This document shows positions 21,611-30,434 of a stretch of 64,000 nt of DNA, piece after piece. Every line of letters begins with the position of its first letter. Position 1 is the first letter of the stretch. The translations under genes were made by a program, and so were the position numbers. Origin of the DNA: Thermus aquaticus (GTDB taxonomy: Bacteria; Deinococcota; Deinococci; Deinococcales; Thermaceae); NCBI RefSeq assembly GCF_001280255.1, contig NZ_LHCI01000106.1, positions 553,885-617,884 on the forward strand, given 5' to 3'. Below the pieces are notes generated by a model. That model saw nothing but the letters and a program-made list of their open reading frames with translations. It was not told the origin of the DNA and made no database searches.

Positions 21611-22389
21611 GCCAGGGGCCTCCCGTTTTGGAAGTAGTGGGCCTCCTCAAAGCCCAAGGAGAGGAGGAGGCCTTCCGTTTCGGCGAAGGCGGAGCCCACC
21701 TCCTCGGGCCGGTGGGCGTCCGAGCCCAGGACCACGCCGATCCCAAGCTCCCGGGCCCTCTTGAGGAGGGCCGGGGCGGGGTAGACCTCCCCCACGGGCT
21801 TCCTGAGCCCGGCGGTATTCACGTCCAGGAAGAGCCCTTCCTCGGCTATGGCCTTCAGGGCGGGCTCGGCCAGCTCCAAAAGGGCCTCTTCCGGTAGGCG
21901 GTCCCCAAACTTCTTGGGGAGGTCCAGGTGGGCGATGGCGTGGAAGAGGCCGCTCCTCGCCGCCCGTTCCACCTCCTGGAAGTAGGCCCGGTAGACCTCC
22001 ACCAGGTCCCGCCAGGCGTACTCCTCCTGGTGGTCGGGGTGGTCCAGGGGCCAGGCGCCCAGGTAGTGGACGCTTCCCAGCACGTAGTCAAAGGGGTAGC
22101 TTCGGACCACCTGGGCCACGAAGGCCTCGGTGCCGGGGTGGTAGTCGGCCTCGAGGCCGATGCCCACGTAGAGATCCGGGTTCCGCTCCCGCACCCGTTC
22201 CAGGGCCAGGAGGTAGAAGGGCAGCTCGCTAAGGCGCATCCGGCTCCCCGGGTCGTACCAGGAGGGCATGGGGCTGTGGTCGGTGAAGACCAGGCCCTTT
22301 AGCCCCATCTTTCGGGCCTGGAAGAGGTACTCCTCGGGGCTCCCCTCGGCGTGGCCGCAGAGGGGGGTGTGCACATGGCTATCCACCAT
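21586..22389 (-). CDS. hisK: Histidinol-phosphatase, PHP family
   Basis: 267 residues. It removes phosphate from histidinol phosphate in histidine synthesis. Metal ligands typical of PHP enzymes are visible: DSHVHTPLCGHAEG (residues 3-16), VFTDHSPMP, GLEADYHPG, SVHYLG, HLDLPKKFG and the late VVLGSDAHRPEEVG. Length matches the Thermus enzyme of known structure. A TAGAAT box six bases before the ATG lies inside the end of the upstream gene, giving a separate leaderless transcript. Confidence 0.92.
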   Translation of the reverse strand: MVDSHVHTPLCGHAEGSPEEYLFQARKMGLKGLVFTDHSPMPSWYDPGSRMRLSELPFYLLALERVRERNPDLYVGIGLEADYHPGTEAFVAQVVRSYPFDYVLGSVHYLGAWPLDHPDHQEEYAWRDLVEVYRAYFQEVERAARSGLFHAIAHLDLPKKFGDRLPEEALLELAEPALKAIAEEGLFLDVNTAGLRKPVGEVYPAPALLKRARELGIGVVLGSDAHRPEEVGSAFAETEGLLLSLGFEEAHYFQNGRPLAYSLSRAS

Positions 22390-22975
22390 AAGGCGATTCT
22401 ATGCGGACCACCTGGCCCTGCCAGGCGTAAACCACCGCTTCCTGCCCCAAGGCCCGGGAGAGGTCCAGGGAGAGGAAGGGGTCCTCGCTGGCCTCCTCGG
22501 CCTCCTGGACCAGGACCGGGGTGAAGGGGGGGATGAGCTTAGGGTAACGCCCTAGGACGGCTTCCACCCGAAACCTTTCTGAATAAAGCCGCTTCAGGGC
22601 GAAGAGGGCCTCCCTGGGGGTCCTTGCCCTTTCCAAAGCCCCCTCCCCCGCGTAGCGCAGGAGGAAGGGGCCCTTTCCCTTTAGGACCTCCAGGAAGGCC
22701 TCGGCCCGCTCAGGGAGGAGGTAGCTTTCCTTCACCGCCCGCACCGCCTCCTCCGAGGCCAGAAGGAGGCGCTCCTCGTCTATGCGGACCCCGAACGCCC
22801 CGCGGAAGAGGGCTTCCAGGCGCTCTTCCAGGTTGTTGAGGCGGAAGAACTCCTCCTCCAGGTCCACCACCCAGGTGGGGGCTACGGGAAAGCCCAGGGC
22901 CTGGGCCCGCTTCAGGAGGGCCACCTCGCCCTCGGCGTGGGCCTGGCTGAGGGGGACTACTCCAGGTGCCCTCAC
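22379..22975 (-). CDS. Hypothetical protein, possibly related to the PEP-synthase N-terminal fold
   Basis: 198 residues from a GTG that overlaps the upstream stop (GTGA). The text VPLSQAHAEGEVALLKRAQALGFPVAPTWVVDLEEEF loosely recalls the start of pyruvate-phosphate dikinase ATP-grasp domains, as do LLRYAGEGALERARTPREALFALKRLYSERFRV and VLVQEAEEASEDPFLS. It is far too short for a full enzyme. I treat the likeness as weak. It is translationally coupled to the nicotinamidase-like gene. Confidence 0.65.
   Translation of the reverse strand: MRAPGVVPLSQAHAEGEVALLKRAQALGFPVAPTWVVDLEEEFFRLNNLEERLEALFRGAFGVRIDEERLLLASEEAVRAVKESYLLPERAEAFLEVLKGKGPFLLRYAGEGALERARTPREALFALKRLYSERFRVEAVLGRYPKLIPPFTPVLVQEAEEASEDPFLSLDLSRALGQEAVVYAWQGQVVRIESPYGG
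22396..22401 (-). promoter_or_regulatory. -10 box of leaderless hisK
   Basis: TAGAAT on the minus strand, six bases before ATG and inside the preceding coding region. Confidence 0.55.
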
Positions 22976-23562
22976 ACAAACCGCACCCCTTCGGCCCGGG
23001 TCACCTTCCCCTGGTAGAGGAAGGTGACCTGGCGCAAGGCGGCCTGCAGGTCAAAGGGGGTGAGGGTGCTCACCCCGTCTTCGGGCAGGACCACCTGGTA
23101 CCAGCGCAAAGCGGCCGAGCCTGCCGTGTGCAGGACGCAGATGTTGGCCACGGTGCCCACCACCACCAGGTGCTTCACCCCAAAGAGGTGCAGGTAGTGG
23201 TCCAGGGGGGTGCCGTAGAAGGCGTCGTAGCGCACCTTCTGGATGACGAGCTCCTCGGGCCTGGGCTTGAGCTCCTCCAGGATCTCCGCCCCCCAGGTGC
23301 CGGCCACGGCGTGCCGGGGCCAGATCCGGAACTCGGGGTCGTCCTCCCGGTGCCAGTCCTGGGTGAAGACCACCCGCGCCCCCGCCTGGCGGGCCCTTTC
23401 CAGTAGGCCCTTTATGGCGGGGACGGTCTTGGGGGCCTCGGGCACGAAGAGGGTTCCTTGGGGGTGGGCGAAGTCGTTTTGCATGTCCACCACGATCAGG
23501 GCGGTCTCCTTGGCGGGAAGCTCCAGGGCTTCTACTTTGGGGATCTCGGGGACCTCCACCAT
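22972..23562 (-). CDS. Isochorismatase-family cysteine hydrolase (nicotinamidase-like)
   Basis: 196 residues. The catalytic triad of the family is seen: Asp in ALIVVDMQNDFAHPQGTL, Lys in VIQKVRYDAFYGTPLD, and Cys in GTVANICVLHTA. Nicotinamide deamidation is a fair guess but metal ligands of classic PncA are only partly visible (the DWH of FTQDWHRED fits). The ATG at 23562 is preferred over the one at 23580, because a CATAAT box lies exactly six bases before it. Confidence 0.87.
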   Translation of the reverse strand: MVEVPEIPKVEALELPAKETALIVVDMQNDFAHPQGTLFVPEAPKTVPAIKGLLERARQAGARVVFTQDWHREDDPEFRIWPRHAVAGTWGAEILEELKPRPEELVIQKVRYDAFYGTPLDHYLHLFGVKHLVVVGTVANICVLHTAGSAALRWYQVVLPEDGVSTLTPFDLQAALRQVTFLYQGKVTRAEGVRFV

Positions 23563-23568
23563 GCCCTT

Positions 23569-23574
23569 ATTATG
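23569..23574 (-). promoter_or_regulatory. -10 box of the nicotinamidase-like gene
   Basis: CATAAT on the minus strand. It decides the start at 23562. Confidence 0.5.
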
Positions 23575-23582
23575 GTCCATCC

Positions 23583-23611
23583 TTGACCCCGGGGGCCTCG
23601 AGGGCTACACT
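23583..23611 (+). promoter_or_regulatory. Promoter of leaderless metF
   Basis: TTGACC, 17 bases, TACACT, then seven bases to the ATG. It is divergent from the nicotinamidase-like promoter. Confidence 0.75.
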
Positions 23612-23618
23612 TGGGCGC

Positions 23619-24533
23619 ATGAAAATACGGGACCTCCTCCGGGCGAAGGGGCCCCACTTCTCCTTTGAGTTCTTTCCCCCCAAGACCAAGGAGGGGGAGG
23701 AGGCCCTCTTCCGCACCATGGCCGAGCTCAAGGCCTTCCGCCCGGCCTTCGTCTCCATCACCTACGGGGCCATGGGGAGCACCCGGGATCGGAGCGTGGC
23801 CTGGGCAGCCCGCATAGGGGAGCTTGGCCTCACCCCCCTGGCCCACCTCACCGTGGCCGGGCAGAGCCGAAAGGAGGTGGCCTCGGTCCTGGAGCGCCTA
23901 TGGCAGGTGGGGGTGGAGAACATCCTGGCCCTGAGGGGGGACCCGCCCGCCGGGGAGCGGGTTTTCCGCCCCCACCCCGAGGGCTTTCGCTACGCCTCCG
24001 AACTGGTGGCCTTCATCCGGGAGCGCTACGGGGAGGCCCTTTCCGTGGGCGGGGCCGCCTACCCCGAGGGGCACCCGGAGAGCGTGAGCCTCGAGGCCGA
24101 CCTCCGCCACTTCAAGGCCAAGGTGGAGGCGGGCCTGGACTTCGCCATCACCCAGCTCTTCTTCAACAACGCCCACTACTTCGGCTTCCTGGAGCGGGCC
24201 CGCCGGATGGGCGTGGAGATCCCCATCCTGCCTGGCATCATGCCCATCACCAACTACCAGCAGCTCCGCCGCTTCACCGAGGTCTGCGGGGCCAGCATCC
24301 CAGGCCCCCTCCTCTCCCGGCTGGAGCGCCACCAGGACGACCCTGGGGCCATCCTGGAGATCGGGGTGGAGCACGCCACCCGCCAGGTGGCCGAGCTTCT
24401 GGAGGCTGGGGTGGAGGGGGTGCACTTCTACACCCTCAACAAAAGCCCCGCCACCCGCATGGTCTTGGAGAGGCTGGGCTTCAGACCGGAACCCCTTCCC
24501 CCCAGGTCGCCAGGCTCACCTCCTGCCCCCTGA
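23619..24533 (+). CDS. metF: 5,10-methylenetetrahydrofolate reductase
   Basis: 304 residues, an FAD-dependent TIM barrel that makes 5-methyl-THF for methionine synthesis. Motifs: HFSFEFFPPKTKEGEEALF at about residues 12-30 with the catalytic Glu, FVSITYGAMGSTRD, ILALRGDPP, the FAITQLFFNN segment and PGIMPITNYQQL. The start ATG follows the promoter directly; an upstream in-frame start would overlap the -35 box. The proline-rich C-terminal tail (PEPLPPRSPGSPPAP) is longer than usual and ends just before a repeat element. Confidence 0.93.
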   Translation: MKIRDLLRAKGPHFSFEFFPPKTKEGEEALFRTMAELKAFRPAFVSITYGAMGSTRDRSVAWAARIGELGLTPLAHLTVAGQSRKEVASVLERLWQVGVENILALRGDPPAGERVFRPHPEGFRYASELVAFIRERYGEALSVGGAAYPEGHPESVSLEADLRHFKAKVEAGLDFAITQLFFNNAHYFGFLERARRMGVEIPILPGIMPITNYQQLRRFTEVCGASIPGPLLSRLERHQDDPGAILEIGVEHATRQVAELLEAGVEGVHFYTLNKSPATRMVLERLGFRPEPLPPRSPGSPPAP

Positions 24534-24550
24534 GGGCGAGGAGCTTCCCT

Positions 24551-24650
24551 AAGTACCCCACCGCGGCAAAAGCCGTGGTGGGGGCCCCAGAAAAGCCTAC
24601 AGCCCCGACTTGGGCACTCCATGTTGCGAAACCAAAGCGCAGGCACTTAG
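24551..24650 (+). repeat. Palindromic repeat, copy A
   Basis: 100 bases from AAGTACCCC to GCACTTAG. A hairpin ACCCCACCGCGGC-AAAA-GCCGTGGTGGGG is followed by GCCCCAGAAAAGCC, a linker, and a short terminal inverted repeat near AAGCGCAGGCACTT. It is nearly identical to the copy at 52528. It replaces the 3' end of the RNase remnant to its right. Confidence 0.85.
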
Positions 24651-24827
24651 CTCCAAAAGCTTCTCCTCCTCGCCGTGGACCAGGACCACCCGCCTCTGCC
24701 CCTCCAGCCAGGAGAGAAGCTCGTCCTGGCCGGCGTGGCCGGAGAAGCCCCCCAGGGTGTGGACGCTGGCCCTCAAGTGGCAGCTGCCCGTCACCTCCCG
24801 GGCGGCGCCAAAAGGTACGATGCGCAT
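24597..24827 (-). pseudogene. Remnant of a beta-CASP metallo-beta-lactamase RNase (TTHA0252-like)
   Basis: 76 codons. It starts like the Thermus CPSF-like RNase ([18 protein letters not shown]) but jumps straight to that protein's C-terminal motif region ([19 protein letters not shown], then [15 protein letters not shown]). About 330-350 central codons, including all the HxHxDH metal ligands, are missing. The last 18 codons are read from the adjacent repeat. In T. thermophilus HB8 the intact gene also neighbours tufB, so this is an in-place deletion. It cannot be an active nuclease. Confidence 0.85.
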
Positions 24828-24836
24828 GCCCTTATC

Positions 24837-24865
24837 TTGACACTCACCCCGCCTTGTGGTAGCCT
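24837..24865 (+). promoter_or_regulatory. Promoter of the tRNA-tuf operon
   Basis: TTGACA, 17 bases, TAGCCT. It lies about 32 bases before tRNA-Thr. Confidence 0.8.
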
Positions 24866-24897
24866 AATCCCTCGGACAGGGTCCCATCCCCGGTCCC

Positions 24898-24973
24898 GCC
24901 ACCCTAGCTCAACCGGTAGAGCACCCGACTTGTAATCGGGGGGTTGGGGGTTCAACTCCCCTGGGTGGCTCCA
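24898..24973 (+). tRNA. tRNA-Thr (anticodon TGT)
   Basis: The acceptor GCCACCC pairs with GGGTGGC, the anticodon loop is CTTGTAA, and CCA is encoded. Confidence 0.97.
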
Positions 24974-24983
24974 AAACGTGCGG

Positions 24984-25069
24984 GGGCAGGTGCCCGAGCG
25001 GCCAAAGGGGACGGTCTGTAAAACCGTTGGCGCACGCCTACGCTGGTTCGAATCCAGCCCTGCCCACCA
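24984..25069 (+). tRNA. tRNA-Tyr (anticodon GTA)
   Basis: The acceptor GGGCAGG pairs with CCTGCCC, and the anticodon loop is CTGTAAA between ACGGT and ACCGT. A long variable arm (GGCGCACGCC) marks class II. CCA is encoded. Confidence 0.96.
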
Positions 25070-25094
25070 CCCGGTGTGCCGGAGCACACCACAC

Positions 25095-25170
25095 GCGGGA
25101 GTAGCTCAGTTGGTAGAGCATCGGCTTCCCAAGCCGAGGGTCGCGGGTTCGAGTCCCGTCTCCCGCTCCA
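25095..25170 (+). tRNA. tRNA-Gly (anticodon CCC)
   Basis: The acceptor GCGGGAG pairs with CTCCCGC, the anticodon loop is TTCCCAA, and CCA is encoded. The body closely resembles the tRNA-Gly(GCC) at 10863. Confidence 0.97.
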
Positions 25171-25173
25171 CGA

Positions 25174-25249
25174 GCTCGCGTAGCTCAGCAGGTAGAGCAC
25201 ACCCTTGGTAAGGGTGAGGTCGCCGGTTCGAGCCCGGCCGCGAGCTCCA
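25174..25249 (+). tRNA. tRNA-Thr (anticodon GGT)
   Basis: The acceptor GCTCGCG pairs with CGCGAGC, the anticodon loop is TTGGTAA, and CCA is encoded. It starts three bases after the tRNA-Gly. Confidence 0.97.
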
Positions 25250-25260
25250 TCTTTTTGACT

Positions 25261-25285
25261 GCCCTGGGCGGGAAAGGCCCAGGGC
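25261..25285 (+). promoter_or_regulatory. Hairpin between tRNA-Thr and tuf
   Basis: GCCCTGGGC and GCCCAGGGC form a strong stem in the tuf leader. The following sequence has only three Ts, so an RNA-processing or attenuation site is likelier than a full terminator. Confidence 0.5.
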
Positions 25286-25312
25286 GGCCTTTGCGTGCAA
25301 GAAGGAGGAACC

Positions 25313-26533
<1,221 letters not shown>

Positions 26534-26577
26534 GGCGAAGGGGGAGGGCCTCCTCCCCCCAAGAAGCGAGGTGAGGC

Positions 26578-26742
26578 ATGGCCAGCGAGGTCCGCATCAA
26601 GATCCTCTTGGAGTGCACGGAGTGCAAGCGCCGCAACTACGCCACCGAGAAGAACAAGCGCAACACCCCCTCCAAGCTGGAGCTCAGGAAGTACTGCCCT
26701 TGGTGCGATAAGCACACGGTGCACCGGGAAGTGAAGGTCTGA
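26578..26742 (+). CDS. rpmG: Ribosomal protein L33
   Basis: 54 residues: [21 protein letters not shown] at the start, then a [23 protein letters not shown] block. The two CxxC pairs (CTEC, CPWC) are the zinc-binding form of L33. Its stop shares bases with the secE start (TGATG). A GC-rich hairpin at about 26540-26560 separates it from tuf. Confidence 0.95.
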   Translation: MASEVRIKILLECTECKRRNYATEKNKRNTPSKLELRKYCPWCDKHTVHREVKV

Positions 26743-26924
26743 TGTTGGCCCGGATCGTCCGCTACTTTCAGGAGGCCCGGGCCGAGCTGGCCCGGGTCAC
26801 CTGGCCCACGCGGGAGCAGGTCGTTGAGGGGACCCAGGCCATCCTGATCTTCACCCTGGTGGCCATGGTCATCCTGGGCCTTTACGACCTGGTCTTCCGC
26901 TTCCTGATAGGGCTTTTGCGATGA
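26742..26924 (+). CDS. secE: Preprotein translocase subunit SecE
   Basis: 60 residues with a cytosolic amphipathic helix ([24 protein letters not shown]) and one membrane helix ([20 protein letters not shown]), the minimal bacterial SecE. It stabilises SecY in the export channel. It overlaps rpmG on one side and nusG on the other by a few bases. Confidence 0.95.
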   Translation: MLARIVRYFQEARAELARVTWPTREQVVEGTQAILIFTLVAMVILGLYDLVFRFLIGLLR

Positions 26925-27475
26925 GCATTGAATGGTACGCGGTCCACACCTACGTGGGGCAGGAGGAGAAGGCCAAGGCCAACCTGGAGAAAAGGGTGAA
27001 GGCCTTCGGCATGGAGGACAAGATCTTCCAGGTCCTCATCCCCACGGAAGAGGTGGTGGAGGTGCGCGAAGGGGGGAAGAAGGAGGTCGTCAAGCGCAAG
27101 CTCTTCCCCGGCTACCTCTTCGTCCAGATGGACCTGGGGGACGAGGAGGAGCCCAACGAGGCCTGGGAGGTGGTGCGGGGAACCCCCGGCATCACCGGCT
27201 TCGTGGGGGCGGGCCACCGCCCGGTGCCCCTTTCCCCGGACGAGGTGCGGCACATCCTCGAGGTCTCCGGCCTCCTAGGCAAGAAGGAGGCCCCCAAGGC
27301 CCAGGTGGGCTTCCGGGAGGGGGACCAGGTAAGGGTCGTCTCCGGCCCCTTCGCCGATTTCACCGGCACCGTGACCGAGATCAACCCCGAGAAGGGCAAG
27401 GTCAAGGTCATGGTCACCATCTTCGGGCGTGAGACCCCTGTGGAGCTGGACTTCTCCCAGGTGGTCAAGGCCTAA
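26921..27475 (+). CDS. nusG: Transcription elongation/antitermination factor NusG
   Basis: 184 residues. The NGN domain starts [25 protein letters not shown] and includes [13 protein letters not shown] and the [12 protein letters not shown] stretch. The C-terminal KOW domain (about 130-184) has [19 protein letters not shown]. It binds RNA polymerase and couples it to Rho or the ribosome. It sits in the standard secE-nusG-rplK order. Confidence 0.97.
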   Translation: MSIEWYAVHTYVGQEEKAKANLEKRVKAFGMEDKIFQVLIPTEEVVEVREGGKKEVVKRKLFPGYLFVQMDLGDEEEPNEAWEVVRGTPGITGFVGAGHRPVPLSPDEVRHILEVSGLLGKKEAPKAQVGFREGDQVRVVSGPFADFTGTVTEINPEKGKVKVMVTIFGRETPVELDFSQVVKA

Positions 27476-27518
27476 AGGCGTTCGCACCCCCAAGTTGGGG
27501 GGAGCCTAGGAGGGAAAA

Positions 27519-27954
<436 letters not shown>

Positions 27955-27962
<8 letters not shown>

Positions 27963-28644
27963 GCACGGCAAGCGCTACCGGGCCCTTCTGGAGAAGGTGG
28001 ACCCGGGCAAGGTCTACACCATTGACGAGGCCGCCCGTCTGGTGAAGGAGCTGGCCACCGCCAAGTTTGACGAGACGGTGGAGGTCCACGCCAAGCTGGG
28101 CATTGACCCCCGCAAGTCCGACCAGAACGTGCGCGGCACCGTCTCCCTCCCCCACGGCCTCGGCAAGCAGGTGCGGGTCCTGGCCATCGCCAAGGGGGAG
28201 AAGATCAAGGAGGCCGAGGAGGCCGGGGCCGACTACGTGGGCGGCGAGGAGATCATCCAGAAGATCCTGGACGGCTGGATGGACTTTGACGCCGTGGTGG
28301 CCACCCCCGACGTGATGGGGGCCGTAGGTTCCAAGCTGGGCCGTATTCTGGGTCCCAGGGGCCTTCTGCCCAACCCCAAGGCGGGGACCGTGGGCTTCAA
28401 CATCGGGGAGATCATCAAGGAGATCAAGGCGGGGCGGATTGAGTTCCGCAACGACAAGACCGGGGCCATCCACGCCCCCGTGGGCAAGGCCAGCTTCCCC
28501 CCTGAAAAGCTCGCCGACAACATCCGGGCCTTCATCAAGGCCCTCGAGGCCAGCAAGCCCGAGGCGGCCAAGGGCACCTTCCTGCGCTCGGTCTACGTGA
28601 CCAGCACCATGGGGCCCAGCATCCGCATCAATCCCCACTCCTAA
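27955..28644 (+). CDS. rplA: Ribosomal protein L1
   Basis: 229 residues, starting [26 protein letters not shown] and containing the signature [19 protein letters not shown]. It forms the mobile L1 stalk at the E site and in many bacteria represses its own L11-L1 mRNA. It overlaps rplK by eight bases. Confidence 0.97.
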
Positions 28645-28653
28645 AGGACGCCC

Positions 28654-28687
28654 CGGCCCGGGGTCTTCTTGACTCCGGGCCTTTTCC
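28654..28687 (+). terminator. Probable terminator after rplA
   Basis: CCCGG and CCGGG arms around the -35 region, followed by CCTTTTCC. It overlaps the rplJ promoter, so partial readthrough is likely. Confidence 0.45.
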
Positions 28688-28697
28688 TTCGTACACT
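28669..28697 (+). promoter_or_regulatory. Promoter of rplJL
   Basis: TTGACT, 17 bases, TACACT, located between rplA and rplJ. Confidence 0.75.
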
Positions 28698-28847
28698 CCT
28701 CTATGGCACCCCGGGCGCGTGGGCGCCCAGGCCAAAGACAGCGGGGGGCTCAGGCCTTAAACATCCCGCCGAGGCGCTTGAGGGGGAGCGTTTCGCAAAA
28801 TCCCAAGAAATCGGTCGGGGTTCCCCTGCCCCAAAAGGGAGGAAGGC
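28698..28847 (+). promoter_or_regulatory. L10 leader RNA (autoregulatory site)
   Basis: A 150-base untranslated leader with GC-rich stems (GGGCGCGTGGGCGCCC) and the terminal GGGGTTCCCC before the ribosome site AAAAGGGAGGAAGGC. In other bacteria this leader binds the L10(L12) complex to shut down rplJL translation. I identify it by position and stem content, not by a covariance search. Confidence 0.6.
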
Positions 28848-29369
28848 GTGCCAAACAAGCGCAACATCGCTCTTCTCGCCGCCCTCAAGGAGAACCTTGA
28901 GCGGGCTAAGGGCTCCTTCTTCCTGGTGAACTACCAGGGGCTATCCGCCAAGGAAACCCACGCCCTGCGCCAGGCGCTAAAGGAGAAAGGGGCCAGGCTC
29001 TTCGTGGCCAAGAACACCCTGATCCGCATCGCCCTGGAGGAGCTGGGCCTGCCCAAGCTGGACGGGCTCTCCGGCCCCAGCGCCGTGGTCTTCTACCAGG
29101 ACCCGGTGGCCGCGGCCAAGGCCCTGCAGGAGTTCTCCAAGAAGAACCCCAAGGGCATCCCCGAGGTCAAGGGCGGGCTTCTGCAGGGGCAGGTGCTCTC
29201 GGCCAAGGACCTCTTGGCCCTGGCGGAGCTCCCCACCATGGACGAGCTCCGGGCGGAGCTCGTGGGCGTGCTGCAGGCCCCCATGGCGGAGCTTGTGGGC
29301 GTCTTGGGTGGCGTGGCCCGCGAGCTGGTGGGTATCCTCGAGGCGTACGCGGAGAAGAAGGCGGCTTAG
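28848..29369 (+). CDS. rplJ: Ribosomal protein L10
   Basis: 173 residues from a GTG with GGAGG upstream. The N-terminal rRNA/L11-binding domain runs [41 protein letters not shown]. The C-terminal helix (residues about 130-170, with [34 protein letters not shown]) is long and repeated enough to anchor three L12 dimers, as in other Thermus. Confidence 0.97.
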   Translation: MPNKRNIALLAALKENLERAKGSFFLVNYQGLSAKETHALRQALKEKGARLFVAKNTLIRIALEELGLPKLDGLSGPSAVVFYQDPVAAAKALQEFSKKNPKGIPEVKGGLLQGQVLSAKDLLALAELPTMDELRAELVGVLQAPMAELVGVLGGVARELVGILEAYAEKKAA

Positions 29370-29379
29370 GAGGTAGAAG

Positions 29380-29757
29380 ATGGCTTTGGACATTGAACGC
29401 ATCAAGGAAGAGCTTTCCCAGGCGACGGTTTTGGAACTCAAGCAGCTCATTGACGTTCTCAAGGAGGCTTGGGGCGTGACCGCCGCGGCCCCCGTGGCCG
29501 TGGCCGCCGCGCCCGCCCAGGCCCAGGCGGCGGCCCCCGTGGAGGAGAAGACCGAGTTTGACGTGATCCTCAAGGAGGCCGGGGCCAAGAAACTGGAGGT
29601 CATCAAGGAGCTTCGGGCCATCACCGGGCTCGGCCTCAAGGAGGCCAAGGACCTGGCCGAGAAGGGCGGCCCCGTCAAGGAGGGCGTGCCCAAGGCCGAG
29701 GCCGAGGAGATCAAGAAGAAGCTGGAGGCCGTGGGCGCGGTGGTGGAGCTGAAGTAA
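29380..29757 (+). CDS. rplL: Ribosomal protein L7/L12
   Basis: 125 residues: a helical dimerisation head ([31 protein letters not shown]), an Ala/Pro hinge (about 35-52), and the factor-recruiting C-terminal domain ([37 protein letters not shown]). It recruits EF-Tu and EF-G. rpoB does not follow, unlike in many bacteria. Confidence 0.97.
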   Translation: MALDIERIKEELSQATVLELKQLIDVLKEAWGVTAAAPVAVAAAPAQAQAAAPVEEKTEFDVILKEAGAKKLEVIKELRAITGLGLKEAKDLAEKGGPVKEGVPKAEAEEIKKKLEAVGAVVELK

Positions 29758-29776
29758 CGCCGCACCACGGGGTGCC

Positions 29777-29806
29777 CCCCGGGGCCTAGGCCTCGGGGCT
29801 TTCTTA
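29777..29806 (+). terminator. Terminator after rplL
   Basis: A CCCCGGGGCC-TA-GGCCTCGGGG stem followed by CTTTCTTA. Its tail runs into the next promoter's -10 box. Confidence 0.75.
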
Positions 29807-29810
29807 TAGT
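29805..29810 (+). promoter_or_regulatory. -10 box of leaderless ubiX
   Basis: TATAGT, six bases before ATG. Confidence 0.6.
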
Positions 29811-29816
29811 GGGGGC

Positions 29817-30392
29817 ATGGAGCTTCCCCGCGTGGTGGTGGGGCTTTCCGGGGCCAGCGGCATGCCCTACGCCCTGGACCTCCTTCAGGCGCTGGCCCCT
29901 CTGGCCGAGGTCCACCTGGTCCTCTCCCAGGGGGCCAAGCGGGTCCTGTGGGAGGAGATGGGCCTAAGCCCCAAAGACCTTTACCCCCTGGCGGCCCGGG
30001 TGTACAAGGACAGCGACCTGGGGGCCCCCATCGCCTCCGGCTCCTTCCAGACCCGGGGGATGGTGGTGATCCCCTGCTCCGCCACCACCCTGGCCAAGGT
30101 GGCCCACGGCCTGGCGGACACCCTCCTCACCCGGGCCGCCTACGTGCACCTCAAGGAAAGGCGGCCCCTGGTCCTGGTACCCCGGGAGACCCCCCTGCCC
30201 CTCCCCACCCTGAGGGCCATGGTCCAGGCGGCGGAGGCCGGGGCCCTGATCCTTCCCGCGAGCCCCGGGTTTTACCACCGCCCCAAGGAGATCGCCGACC
30301 TTCTGGGCTTCGTCACCCAGCGCATCCTGGACCACCTGGGCCTTCCCGCCAGGCGGGTTTCCCGGTGGGGCGAAGGGGAGGCCCCGGGGTGA
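29817..30392 (+). CDS. ubiX: Flavin prenyltransferase (UbiX/PAD1)
   Basis: 191 residues. It attaches dimethylallyl phosphate to FMN to make the prenyl-FMN cofactor of UbiD-type decarboxylases. Motifs: VVGLSGASGMPYALDLLQAL at 7-26, GSFQTRGMVVIPCSATTLAKVAHG and TLLTRAAYVHLKERRPLVLVPRETPL. A UbiD partner is not in the window; menaquinone synthesis is the probable use. Confidence 0.93.
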   Translation: MELPRVVVGLSGASGMPYALDLLQALAPLAEVHLVLSQGAKRVLWEEMGLSPKDLYPLAARVYKDSDLGAPIASGSFQTRGMVVIPCSATTLAKVAHGLADTLLTRAAYVHLKERRPLVLVPRETPLPLPTLRAMVQAAEAGALILPASPGFYHRPKEIADLLGFVTQRILDHLGLPARRVSRWGEGEAPG

Positions 30393-30421
30393 TGTGACGC
30401 TTTTTCGCCGGTTTACGATAG

Positions 30422-30427
30422 TACGAT
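30422..30427 (+). promoter_or_regulatory. -10 box of the acyl-CoA dehydrogenase gene
   Basis: TACGAT, seven bases before the ATG. A similar TTACGATAG lies eight bases upstream. Confidence 0.45.
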
Positions 30428-30434
30428 AGGGTGG

